This document shows positions 1 to 7,943 of a stretch of 64,000 bases of DNA, one piece after another (positions within the stretch are counted from its first letter, which is position 1; each line of letters opens with the position of its first letter). This DNA is from Lactonifactor sp. BIOML-A5 (GTDB lineage: Bacteria > Bacillota > Clostridia > Lachnospirales > Lachnospiraceae), in assembly GCF_009677585.1 (NCBI RefSeq), contig NZ_WKYV01000019.1:9942-73941 (forward strand). Direction: 5' to 3'. The notes beneath the pieces are model-generated. The model did not search any database. It saw only the letters and a list, made by a program, of their open reading frames with translations, and was not told where the DNA came from. The position numbers were made by a program, and so were the translations under genes.

Positions 1-773
1 ATCTGACCGGTGTTACAGCGGTGAACGTAACAGATAACCAGTCTTCCGTTATGCGTCTGGGCTCTCTGGCGACATGTAAGGTATTGAAGGATGAAGGACT
101 AACACCAATCTATCAGTTGACCTGCCGTGACAGAAACCGTATCGCACTGCAGTCAGATCTTTTGAGCGCAGCTATGTTAGGAATTGAAAACCTGCTGCTC
201 TTAACCGGAGATCACACCAAGATGGGAGATCATCCCCAGGCTAAACCAGTTTTTGATCTGGATTCTGTTTCCCTGATTCATACAGTAAAAATGCTGGAAT
301 CAGGCTATGACCTTGGCGGAAATGAGCTGGTGGGAGAACCTCCTAAGTTTGCAAAGGGTGCAGTAGTATCACCCTGCAGTGATTCTGTTGACGCACAGCT
401 TGCAAAGATGGAACGAAAAGTAATGGCTGGTGCTGACTACTTCCAGACGCAGGCAGTTTATGAACCTGAAAAATTCATTGAATTTATGGAAAAGGCAAAA
501 CAGTTTGGAAAACCTGTTCAGCTGGGTATTGTAATTCCGAAATCTGTGGGAATGGCAAGGTTCATGAACGCGAATGTAGCAGGTATCCATGTTCCGGAAT
601 CAATGATCGACGAACTGAAAGCCGATAAAGAAAAAACAAAAGCAGGTATCACTGGTGTTGAGATCGCTGCACGTATTATCAAAGAGTGTAAACCATACTG
701 TCAGGGTGTACATATCATGGCATTGGGTTGGGAATCTAAAATACCGGATCTTCTTAAGCTGGCCGGAATTTAA
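1..773 (+). CDS. metF: Methylenetetrahydrofolate reductase, 5' end outside window
   Basis: Reduces 5,10-methylene-THF to 5-methyl-THF, feeding methionine synthesis and, in acetogens, the methyl branch of the Wood-Ljungdahl pathway. The open frame runs in from base 3 (LTGVTAVNVTDNQ), so the GTG at 21 is not the true start. About 257 residues are present. They show the MetF-type TIM-barrel stretches YQLTCRDRNR, LLLTGDHT and ADYFQTQAVY, which line the folate and flavin sites in the family. It is shorter than a full MetF because of the window edge. A strong terminator follows about 50 bases downstream, so it is the last gene of its operon. Partners such as MetV lie outside the view. Confidence 0.88.
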   Translation, partial: LTGVTAVNVTDNQSSVMRLGSLATCKVLKDEGLTPIYQLTCRDRNRIALQSDLLSAAMLGIENLLLLTGDHTKMGDHPQAKPVFDLDSVSLIHTVKMLESGYDLGGNELVGEPPKFAKGAVVSPCSDSVDAQLAKMERKVMAGADYFQTQAVYEPEKFIEFMEKAKQFGKPVQLGIVIPKSVGMARFMNANVAGIHVPESMIDELKADKEKTKAGITGVEIAARIIKECKPYCQGVHIMALGWESKIPDLLKLAGI

Positions 774-825
774 TATTCTAAGGACTGTCAGTTAATACGG
801 AGTTTTAGTCCTTGTAGTATATAAT

Positions 826-893
826 AAGAACATTCCGGCAGGAATCAGGAGTAGTTATACTTGATTTTCCTGCGGGAGTGTTCTTTTTCTTTC
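826..893 (+). terminator. Rho-independent terminator after metF
   Basis: A 19-base stem (AAGAACATTCCGGCAGGAA against TTCCTGCGGGAGTGTTCTT, two mismatches) encloses a loop of about 20 bases. It ends in a T-rich run and sits just behind metF. Confidence 0.85.
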
Positions 894-1052
894 ATCTAAA
901 AATATACTGACGATGGGAATATGATAAAAATAATGGCCCTAATTTAAAAAGGAACTGTCAAAGCCCTAAGATAAGTGACGAGAACTTGAGAATGTTGAGA
1001 AGCTATTGTATATTTATCGAGAAAGAAGAAGGCAGTAAATCTTACACATTAT

Positions 1053-1101
1053 TTGGTGCGAATGTCAAGTGCACATAAAAATACTGGGAGATTCGCACCA
1101 A
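1053..1101. repeat. Perfect 11-bp inverted repeat in non-coding DNA
   Basis: TTGGTGCGAAT at 1053-1063 is mirrored exactly by ATTCGCACCAA at 1091-1101, with 27 bases between. There is no T-run, so it is not a typical terminator. It lies in the 830-base gap between metF and the sugar-acid operon. It could be the remnant of a small mobile element or an operator. Apart from this, the entries at 1251 and 1459, and the direct repeats at 1615-1674, I see nothing recognisable in 894-1720. Confidence 0.5.
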
Positions 1102-1250
1102 GATAATTGAAAAATAGTTATCATTAAGGGGCCAAAAGGTTAAGGGAAAACTTTAAAATTGTTTAGTATTAATAAATAAATGGAAGATAATGCAAATGTT
1201 ATTGTGCATTTTTGCTGTCACTGTCCGTGAGGGCAGTGTGAATTGAAATA

Positions 1251-1403
1251 ATGGTGGTTACTGTGAAGGAGAAAGGCTTAAAGTCACTGTCCCCGAGAAC
1301 AGCTGATTATAAAAACATCGGACTACGCAGATTGTGGATGGCAGCAGATATGATTGCCGGAGACCTGATTTGTTCTAAAGATTTTTTCATGAGCTTCTTA
1401 TAA
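1251..1403 (+). CDS. Possible 50-residue peptide or decayed gene tail
   Basis: An ATG at 1251 opens a 50-codon frame ending at TAA 1401-1403. Its C-terminal part reads GLRRLWMAADMIAGDLICS. No good ribosome site precedes the ATG and I do not recognise a family. A terminator-like hairpin follows about 55 bases downstream, so this may be the last piece of a lost gene. It may equally be chance. Confidence 0.18.
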   Translation: MVVTVKEKGLKSLSPRTADYKNIGLRRLWMAADMIAGDLICSKDFFMSFL

Positions 1404-1458
1404 AATAATTTAATAAATTAAGACAGGGGCAGCTGAATCCTCTGGGCAGTGAGCTAAG

Positions 1459-1492
1459 AGCTGGTATCATAAATGTGATACTGGCTTTTTTT
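1459..1492 (+). terminator. Rho-independent terminator-like hairpin
   Basis: GCTGGTATCA pairs with TGATACTGGC across a short loop, allowing G-U pairs, and is followed by seven T. No clear gene ends just before it, which suggests a transcribed but decayed or non-coding stretch upstream. Confidence 0.6.
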
Positions 1493-1614
1493 GATGGAAA
1501 AATGCACAAAGGAACATAAACATCCGGATGTGCCGAAGCAAAAATAACGTATATGGATGTGTGCTTAGAAAGAAATACGGTAAAAGTACTAAATATATGG
1601 TTAAACACTCCCCG

Positions 1615-1674
1615 AAAAAGTGAAAAAGTATACAGTCAGAATTAAAAAGTGAAAGAGACAAAAATTAAAAAGTG
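1615..1674 (+). promoter_or_regulatory. Direct repeats upstream of the sugar-acid operon
   Basis: AATTAAAAAGTG occurs at 1640-1651 and again at 1663-1674, exactly 23 bp apart. A shorter copy, AAAAAGTG, sits at 1615-1622. They lie 45-105 bases before the first gene of the operon. AraC-type regulators often bind direct repeats about two helical turns apart, and a YesN-type AraC response regulator is encoded at the end of this cluster, so these are candidate YesN sites. That link is inference. Confidence 0.4.
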
Positions 1675-1720
1675 TTAGGATTACACCATAAGATAACAAT
1701 ACAGGACGGAGGAGAGTTAG

Positions 1721-2518
1721 ATGAGAGAGAACAGATTCTCTTTAGATGGAAAAGTGGCCCTGGTTACAGGGGGAGCTTATGGAATTGGGTTCGCCATGGC
1801 TCGGGCGTTGGCAGAAGCAGGGGCACAAATTGCTTTTAACTGCAGGAGCAAAGAGCACAGGGATCAGGCGCTGGAAGCATATAACCAGGTTGGGATCGCG
1901 GCTCAGGGATATCTCTGTGACGTGACACAGGAGGAAGAGGTACGGGCTATGACCGCAGAGATCGCAAAGTCTCTGGGAACGGTAGATATACTGGTTAACA
2001 ATGCAGGGATTATTAAGCGGATCCCTATGCATGAAACCAGCGTAGAGGAATTTCGGAAGGTAGTAGATATAGACCTAAATGCTCCCTTTATTGTGGCAAA
2101 AGCAGTAATTCCCGGCATGATAGAAAAAGGACACGGTAAGATTATTAATGTGTGTTCTATGATGAGCGAGCTGGGACGGGAGACTGTGTCTGCCTATGCT
2201 GCGGCAAAGGGAGGGCTTAAGATGCTTACAAAGAACATTGCATCAGAATACGGAGCATACAACATACAGTGCAACGGGATCGGACCGGGTTATATTGCAA
2301 CCCCTCAGACAGAGCCACTGAGAAGGATGCAGGAGAATGGGGAGAGACACCCCTTTGATCAGTTTATTATCTCCAGGACACCGGCCTCACGCTGGGGTAC
2401 TCCGGAAGATTTGGCAGGTCCGGCTGTCTTTCTGGCATCTTCGGCGTCTGACTTTGTAAACGGACATATTCTGTATGTGGATGGAGGCATCCTTGCATAT
2501 ATCGGAAAGCAGCCCTAG
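1721..2518 (+). CDS. SDR-family oxidoreductase, gluconate 5-dehydrogenase-like
   Basis: A 265-residue classical short-chain dehydrogenase, cytosolic and NAD(P)-dependent. It has the cofactor motif TGGAYGIG near residue 17, NNAG in the middle and the catalytic YAAAK further on. The length and the C-terminal VNGHILYVDGG match the gluconate 5-dehydrogenase/IdnO branch, which interconverts an aldonate and its keto form. The start follows a GGAGGAG ribosome site. It is first in an operon with a zinc dehydrogenase, a sugar ABC importer and an enolase-superfamily dehydratase, which fits uronate or aldonate catabolism. The exact substrate cannot be read from sequence. Confidence 0.88.
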   Translation: MRENRFSLDGKVALVTGGAYGIGFAMARALAEAGAQIAFNCRSKEHRDQALEAYNQVGIAAQGYLCDVTQEEEVRAMTAEIAKSLGTVDILVNNAGIIKRIPMHETSVEEFRKVVDIDLNAPFIVAKAVIPGMIEKGHGKIINVCSMMSELGRETVSAYAAAKGGLKMLTKNIASEYGAYNIQCNGIGPGYIATPQTEPLRRMQENGERHPFDQFIISRTPASRWGTPEDLAGPAVFLASSASDFVNGHILYVDGGILAYIGKQP

Positions 2519-2558
2519 AGGCGGAAGCGTTCAGAATCATGGAAAAGAGGAAAAAAAG

Positions 2559-3572
2559 ATGAGAGCAGCAAAGCTTATAAGCGCAGGAAAGATTGAGATA
2601 GAGGAGACAGAGAAACCGGTGATCCGGCATCCGGGCGAGGTACTGGTAGAAGTGAAAGCCGTGGGAATCTGCGGAACGGACTTACATATTTTTCGGGGGG
2701 AGAGGGATGATGTAGAGCTTCCCCGTGTTATGGGACATGAATTATCCGGTATCGTAAGAGAGACAGGAACACAGGTGACCCGGGTGAAGACAGGCGACAG
2801 GGTGGTTTTGGATCCGGTGTTTGCCTGTGGAGAGTGTAAAACCTGTAAAAGCGGCCATGTGAATGTGTGCAGCAGCGTAAAGTGCTATGGCGTGCAGATG
2901 GACGGTGGATTTCAGGATTATATTGTTGTAGAGGAGAGCCACCTCTATCCTTTTGGAGAAGATGTTTCATTTGAATCGGCAGCTTTGGCAGAACCATTTT
3001 CTATTGCCGCTAATATAGTGGCGAGGACCGGGGTTATACCTGAAGATAAAGTGGTGGTTATTGGAAGCGGGACCATTGGACTTTGCATTGTACAAGCCAT
3101 AAAAGGGATTGGCGCAGCGGTTCTGGTATCGGATGTGGTTGAGTCAAAACTGTCCAGAGCGAAGGAAGCCGGTGCGGACGACACTGTAAACAGCAGAACA
3201 CACTCTCTGGAGGATGCGGTTGAGCGGTTTGCGCCTGGAGGTGCGGACGTGGTGATAGATGCGGTAGGGATTGCGGCCCTGACCGAGCAGATGCCTGACC
3301 TGGCAGCGCCGGCCGGCCGGCTGGCCGTCATTGGGTTTGACGGAGCGCCTGCAGGGATACCGCCGGTTAAAATTACGAAAAAGGAACTGACGATTGTGGG
3401 ATCCAGGATGAACTGCCGCAGATTTCCGAAGGTGATGGAGTGGCTCAGAGAGGGAAAAATCAACGAAGATCTTATGATTTCCAGGAAATATCCGGTGGAA
3501 GAGATTCAGAAGGCGTTTGAAGAAACCCTGGCGGACGGGCAGGATACGGTCAAAACTTTGATTTTGTTTTAG
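2559..3572 (+). CDS. Zinc-dependent medium-chain dehydrogenase, L-idonate/sorbitol dehydrogenase-like
   Basis: A 337-residue medium-chain dehydrogenase that oxidises a secondary alcohol of a polyol or sugar acid with NAD(P). Catalytic zinc ligands are visible in GICGTDLH and GHE. The structural-zinc lobe is the four-cysteine DPVFACGECKTCKSGHVNVC, and the nucleotide site is VIGSGTIG. The frame opens upstream at 2475 inside the preceding gene, but the conserved family start is MRAAKL at 2559, behind a purine-rich AGAGGAAAA. It lies 40 bases after the SDR gene and presumably works with it on one sugar acid. Confidence 0.87.
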   Translation: MRAAKLISAGKIEIEETEKPVIRHPGEVLVEVKAVGICGTDLHIFRGERDDVELPRVMGHELSGIVRETGTQVTRVKTGDRVVLDPVFACGECKTCKSGHVNVCSSVKCYGVQMDGGFQDYIVVEESHLYPFGEDVSFESAALAEPFSIAANIVARTGVIPEDKVVVIGSGTIGLCIVQAIKGIGAAVLVSDVVESKLSRAKEAGADDTVNSRTHSLEDAVERFAPGGADVVIDAVGIAALTEQMPDLAAPAGRLAVIGFDGAPAGIPPVKITKKELTIVGSRMNCRRFPKVMEWLREGKINEDLMISRKYPVEEIQKAFEETLADGQDTVKTLILF

Positions 3573-3629
3573 AAATATGAGCAGAGGGCTGACGGAACAA
3601 GGAGTGTCCCCGAACGAAGGAGGTAGAAA

Positions 3630-4523
3630 ATGAAGAAAAAAATATTTGGAAAAAGCGCCCGGCCGTATCTGATGCTGCTTCCCACATTTGCGATTATTGG
3701 GATATTTATGCTGTATCCGATTTTAAATACATTTTTTCTGAGTACACAGAATCATGTACTCACGAATATGAAGGACGCAGGGTTTGTGGGGCTGGACAAT
3801 TTCAAAACTCTGCTGCAGGATGAGACGTTTATAAAGGCAGCAGGCAATTCTCTCTGGTGGACGGTAGTAAATGTGGGGCTGCAGGCGTTTTTTGGCCTTC
3901 TGGTTGCCCTGCTGCTGAATATGAAATTTAAAGGGAGAGGATTATTCCGTGCCCTGATGTTTACACCTTGGGCGGTGGGCGGTATTCTGGTAGCCCTAAT
4001 CTGGAGCTTTATGTTTAATGAAAGTGTTGGAGTAGTGGGAGACCTTCTGATGAAATTTGGGATACTGGATCATCGTATGTCATGGTTTTCCGATGGAACA
4101 CTTTCCATGTGGGCTCTGACGATTGCAAATACCTGGAGGGGGATTCCCTTTTTTGCTATCAGCATTCTTTCAAGTCTTCAGACTATATCCGTTGAGGTAT
4201 ATGAATCTGCTGATGTAGACGGGGCAAATGCCTGGACAAAGTTCTGGAAGATAACACTGCCGCTTATCAAGGATACCTTACTGCTGACGATCTTACTCCG
4301 TACAATCTGGACCTTGAATGTGGTAGATATCATCTATGGAATGACAAAGGGGGGACCCAATTTCTCAACCCTTACGATTCCTGTATATATCATGATGGTG
4401 TTCAATGATACTCTGGATGCAGGATATGCTTCGGCTATGGCTGTACTGATGATTCTGGCCCTGCTGATCTTTTCTGCCATCTATCTTAAGGTAGGAAAAT
4501 ACGGAGAGGAGGAGTACTACTGA
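3630..4523 (+). CDS. Sugar ABC importer permease, MalF/UgpA type
   Basis: A 297-residue inner-membrane permease with about six transmembrane helices. The cytoplasmic coupling loop reads YESADVDGANAWTKFWKITLP, the EAA motif of carbohydrate-uptake family 1 (CUT1) permeases, which docks the ATPase. The start follows GGAGGT. The last base of its stop is the first base of the next permease's ATG, so the two halves of the channel are translationally coupled. No ATPase gene accompanies them, and the operon probably borrows a shared MsmX-type ATPase. Confidence 0.93.
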   Translation: MKKKIFGKSARPYLMLLPTFAIIGIFMLYPILNTFFLSTQNHVLTNMKDAGFVGLDNFKTLLQDETFIKAAGNSLWWTVVNVGLQAFFGLLVALLLNMKFKGRGLFRALMFTPWAVGGILVALIWSFMFNESVGVVGDLLMKFGILDHRMSWFSDGTLSMWALTIANTWRGIPFFAISILSSLQTISVEVYESADVDGANAWTKFWKITLPLIKDTLLLTILLRTIWTLNVVDIIYGMTKGGPNFSTLTIPVYIMMVFNDTLDAGYASAMAVLMILALLIFSAIYLKVGKYGEEEYY

Positions 4524-5365
4524 TGAATAAAAAGGTAAAAAAGAGACTGAGTAAAATCTTTGGCTGCTATCTTCCCATTATACTGTTTACGGCTTTTATT
4601 ATCTTCCCTTTCTACTGGTTTTTATGTACTTCGCTGAAGGAAGAGGGCAGTATTATGGAACTCCCTATCCGATATCTGCCCACCCCGTTTACTTTGGACA
4701 ACTATAAGAATATGCTGGCCAGTATGGGATTTGATAAATACTTTGTGAACAGTCTGATTGTCTCAGTGGTGACTACAGTCATCATTATGATTGTGTCAAT
4801 CTGGGGAGGATTTGCAATCTCAAGATACAAGTTCAGAGGCAAAAAGCTTACGTTCTTTATGCTCCTGATTACACAGATGCTGCCAGGTGTTGTAATATTG
4901 ATTCCACTGTTTACTATATTTAACAAACTGGGTCTGATCAACAATCTCTGGTCTCTGATTATTACGAATACTACGGTAAACCTGCCGTTCTGTATGATTA
5001 TGATGAGCGGATTCTTTTCAGGGATTCCGGCAACCCTGGAGGAGGCTGCTCAGATTGACGGATGTTCCATCTGGAAAGCCATATTTAAGATAGTAGTTCC
5101 ATCCATCATGCCTGGAGTGGTATCCAGCAGTGCGTTTGCTTTCGTGAATTCCTGGAATGAGTTTGTATATGCTCTGAATTTTATTAATGACTCCAGTAAG
5201 TTTACCCTTCCGGTTGGACTGAGTATGATGAAAGGTGAGTTCACGGTAAATTATGGGGGACTGGCTGCCGGAACTATAGTTGCACTGATACCGGTACTGC
5301 TGATATTCTGCTACATTCAGAAATATCTGGTAGAGGGGATGTCTGCCGGAGCTGTGAAGGGTTAA
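4523..5365 (+). CDS. Sugar ABC importer permease, MalG/UgpE type
   Basis: A 280-residue second permease of the CUT1 importer, with about six membrane helices. The EAA loop LEEAAQIDGCSIWKAIFKIV sits before the last two helices and is preceded by the typical GFFSGIPATL. Its ATG overlaps the stop of the MalF-type partner. The binding lipoprotein is encoded two genes downstream. Confidence 0.93.
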   Translation: MNKKVKKRLSKIFGCYLPIILFTAFIIFPFYWFLCTSLKEEGSIMELPIRYLPTPFTLDNYKNMLASMGFDKYFVNSLIVSVVTTVIIMIVSIWGGFAISRYKFRGKKLTFFMLLITQMLPGVVILIPLFTIFNKLGLINNLWSLIITNTTVNLPFCMIMMSGFFSGIPATLEEAAQIDGCSIWKAIFKIVVPSIMPGVVSSSAFAFVNSWNEFVYALNFINDSSKFTLPVGLSMMKGEFTVNYGGLAAGTIVALIPVLLIFCYIQKYLVEGMSAGAVKG

Positions 5366-5392
5366 CACAATAACCATAAGGAGAATAAAACG

Positions 5393-6574
5393 ATGAGGTA
5401 TAAAGAAAACTGGGAAGAGACAAAGGAAAAATGGCGCCGGTACTGGAAACATGAGAATACAGGAAGACCTCTCATGTGCGTCATAGCCAGAAAACCGGAG
5501 ATTGAGGAGGCGGCTCAAACTATGGAAGCTGCCGACGTGTGCCGCAGTGAGGGGCGGTATTACCGTCTTCCGGAAGAACTGAACTGTAAAAATCCCGAGG
5601 AAAAATATCTGAACGCAGAAAAAATAGTGGGAAGATATCGGCATTTTTGTGAAACCCATGAGTTTCTGGGGGAAAGCTTTCCCAATATGAATGTGGATTT
5701 CGGGCCGGGAAGTCTGGCGGCGTATCTTGGCGCAGACATTGTATTTAACGATGATACCATTTGGTTTGAACCCTGCATTGACGATTGGGATGGCCAGCCG
5801 CCCTTTGCATTCCGGGAGGATAACCCGTGGTTTAAGCGTCATATGGAACTGACAAAGGAGTGTGTGGCGCTGGCTGGGGATGACTTTTATGTCTGTATTC
5901 CGGATTTGATGGAGAATCTGGATGTGATAGCAGCGCTGAGAGGCCCCATGCCAATGATTTACGACTTGATAGAGGAACCGGAAGAAATTGAAGCCCGGGT
6001 AAAACAGATTGGGGATCTCTACTTTGAATACTATGACAGATTTTATGAACTTGTGAAGAACCAAAAGGATCAGGGCAGTGCCTATATGGTATTCCAAATC
6101 TGGGGGGAGGGAAAGACAGCTAAACTGCAGTGCGATTTCGGCGCCATGATATCCCCGGATCATTTCCGGAAATTTGTATTGGATTCTCTGAAGGAACAGG
6201 CGTCAAAGCTGGATCAGGTGGTTTACCATCTGGACGGCCCGGACAATATCAAGCACCTGGATGCAATTCTTGAAGTAGAGGGCATCGATGCAATTCAGTG
6301 GACAAGCGGGGATGCAGGCCCTGACGGAACCCTGGAAAAATGGGATGAGATTTATGATAAGGCCATAGCCGCTGGAAAATCTATATGGGTGAAGGTATAT
6401 AGCGGGGAATTTGAAGACTGGCTGACCAATGCGGACAGGCTGGTAAAACGTTACGGCTCTCACAGTTTATTTCTGCATTTTCCGGAAATGTCTAAGGAAC
6501 AGGCAGATTGCCTTCTGGATTATGCGGAAAAGAACTGGCGGGATATAGAAGGAACATTTAAAATAAAAGAGTAA
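5393..6574 (+). CDS. UroD-superfamily protein lacking the zinc cysteine
   Basis: A 393-residue cytosolic protein of the uroporphyrinogen decarboxylase/MtaA fold. Such genes recur in carbohydrate operons of gut Clostridia with no settled function. Where corrinoid methyltransferases of this fold carry H-x-C, this protein has YHLDGP (His279-Leu-Asp281). It is therefore unlikely to be a zinc methyltransferase of the MtaA kind, and heme synthesis is excluded by context. It sits between the importer permeases and the binding protein, 12 bases before the latter, so a role tied to the imported substrate is likely. It differs clearly from the second UroD-like protein at 18835. Confidence 0.75.
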   Translation: MRYKENWEETKEKWRRYWKHENTGRPLMCVIARKPEIEEAAQTMEAADVCRSEGRYYRLPEELNCKNPEEKYLNAEKIVGRYRHFCETHEFLGESFPNMNVDFGPGSLAAYLGADIVFNDDTIWFEPCIDDWDGQPPFAFREDNPWFKRHMELTKECVALAGDDFYVCIPDLMENLDVIAALRGPMPMIYDLIEEPEEIEARVKQIGDLYFEYYDRFYELVKNQKDQGSAYMVFQIWGEGKTAKLQCDFGAMISPDHFRKFVLDSLKEQASKLDQVVYHLDGPDNIKHLDAILEVEGIDAIQWTSGDAGPDGTLEKWDEIYDKAIAAGKSIWVKVYSGEFEDWLTNADRLVKRYGSHSLFLHFPEMSKEQADCLLDYAEKNWRDIEGTFKIKE

Positions 6575-6586
6575 AGGAGAATTGGA

Positions 6587-7942
6587 ATGAGAAAGAAAAG
6601 ACTTATGGGGTTACTTCTGACAGGAGTACTGAGTATGACAATGCTGGCAGGCTGCGGAGGCGATAGCGGGGACAAGGAATCTTCCGGGAGCAAGGACGAT
6701 GGAAAGCAGCAGGAGGCATCCGGGGAAAAACAAACCATCGAATTCTGGTATCATGATGGGAATCCTACATCTAATCCAATTTTTGAGGAGCTGATTAAAC
6801 GATTTGAGGATAAATATCCTCAGTATGAGGTGAAGTATGTAGGACTGCCTGCTGACTCCTACCTGCAGAAGTACAATACCGCAGTGGCTACTAATACTGT
6901 GCCGGACGTAGTGAGTATTCGGGATATGGACGTTTCCTCATTTATAAATCAGGACGCCCTGATGTGCCTGGACGAAGTGTATGATGAATTTTCTGAAAAA
7001 GAGAATCTGAATGAGGCAGTAATCGAGGCAACTCGTCTATGTTCCATTGATAAGAAGCTGTATTGTCTGCCCCAGTATATTACTACAGATATTTCCTGGT
7101 GCAATACGCAGCTTATGAAGGAAAAAGGCATTGAAGTTCCGAAGACATTGGATGAGTTTATGGCTGACTGTGAAAAATATGCAGATCCGGACAATGGTTC
7201 TTATTTCTACTCCCTGAGAGGCGGAGCCGGTTCTATGGAGAATCTGTTTGACTTTATTTTTACCTATGCAGATCAGGACAGCATGTTCGACGAAGAAGGA
7301 AACTGCGTGCTTTCCCAGCCTATTTTTGCCGAGGCCATGGACATGTATGCAAGTATATACTGGAATGGATGGACTTCTAAGGACAGTGTAACCAACAGCT
7401 TTAAAGAAATGGTAGCTGAGTTCGGTTCTAAGACCAGTATGTATATCAGTCACAATTCATCCTCCCTTGCTGAGCATAAAAAGAATCTGGGGGAAGGAAA
7501 CTTTGAAAATGTCATTGCACCCGCGAATAAACAGGGAAATGTGGTAACTAAGAATTTGTCTTTCACCGGATATTCCGTGATGGAAAATGCTAAAAATAAG
7601 GAGGGGGCCATTGCGTTTATTGAATATCTGGTATCCTGTGAGGGAGCTTCTTATCTCTGTGAGCAGGAGGGCAGAGTTCCTATCAATAATTTGATTTATG
7701 ATGAAGAATGGTATAAAAACGATCCTTACAACGGCATTTACAGGGAATTGATGGAGGCGGAAAATGTAAAATTCCTTACCCATCCGGTATGGCTTACCCA
7801 GTGGAATGAATTCAGAAGCAAATATCAGGAACCTGGATTCCAGGCCGTACTGCTGAAGGAGAAGACATCGGAGGAAGTCTTAAAAGAGTGGGCAGATTAT
7901 CTGACCGCAGCGCAGAAAGAATATCTGGAGGCAAATAAATAA
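6587..7942 (+). CDS. Sugar ABC importer substrate-binding lipoprotein
   Basis: A 451-residue family-1 extracellular solute-binding protein. It has a lipoprotein signal peptide with lipobox LAGC, so Cys23 is the lipidated residue, followed by a Gly/Ser/Lys-rich tether. The mature part has the usual FWYHDG... and DVVSIRD elements of the class. It is anchored outside the membrane and delivers the substrate to the MalF/MalG-type permeases at 3630 and 4523. The ribosome site AAGGAG precedes the ATG. Confidence 0.92.
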   Translation: MRKKRLMGLLLTGVLSMTMLAGCGGDSGDKESSGSKDDGKQQEASGEKQTIEFWYHDGNPTSNPIFEELIKRFEDKYPQYEVKYVGLPADSYLQKYNTAVATNTVPDVVSIRDMDVSSFINQDALMCLDEVYDEFSEKENLNEAVIEATRLCSIDKKLYCLPQYITTDISWCNTQLMKEKGIEVPKTLDEFMADCEKYADPDNGSYFYSLRGGAGSMENLFDFIFTYADQDSMFDEEGNCVLSQPIFAEAMDMYASIYWNGWTSKDSVTNSFKEMVAEFGSKTSMYISHNSSSLAEHKKNLGEGNFENVIAPANKQGNVVTKNLSFTGYSVMENAKNKEGAIAFIEYLVSCEGASYLCEQEGRVPINNLIYDEEWYKNDPYNGIYRELMEAENVKFLTHPVWLTQWNEFRSKYQEPGFQAVLLKEKTSEEVLKEWADYLTAAQKEYLEANK

Positions 7943-7943
7943 A

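Noticed and set aside
21..773. GTG at 21 as the start of metF
   Set aside because: The frame continues open to the window edge with conserved residues (LTGVTA), so the gene begins outside the window.
2945..3463. A 172-codon open frame on the minus strand
   Set aside because: It is antisense to the zinc dehydrogenase and shows no protein features.
5018..6163. A 381-codon open frame on the minus strand
   Set aside because: It lies antisense to the permease and UroD-like genes, has no family features and no ribosome site, and is the shadow of their codon use.
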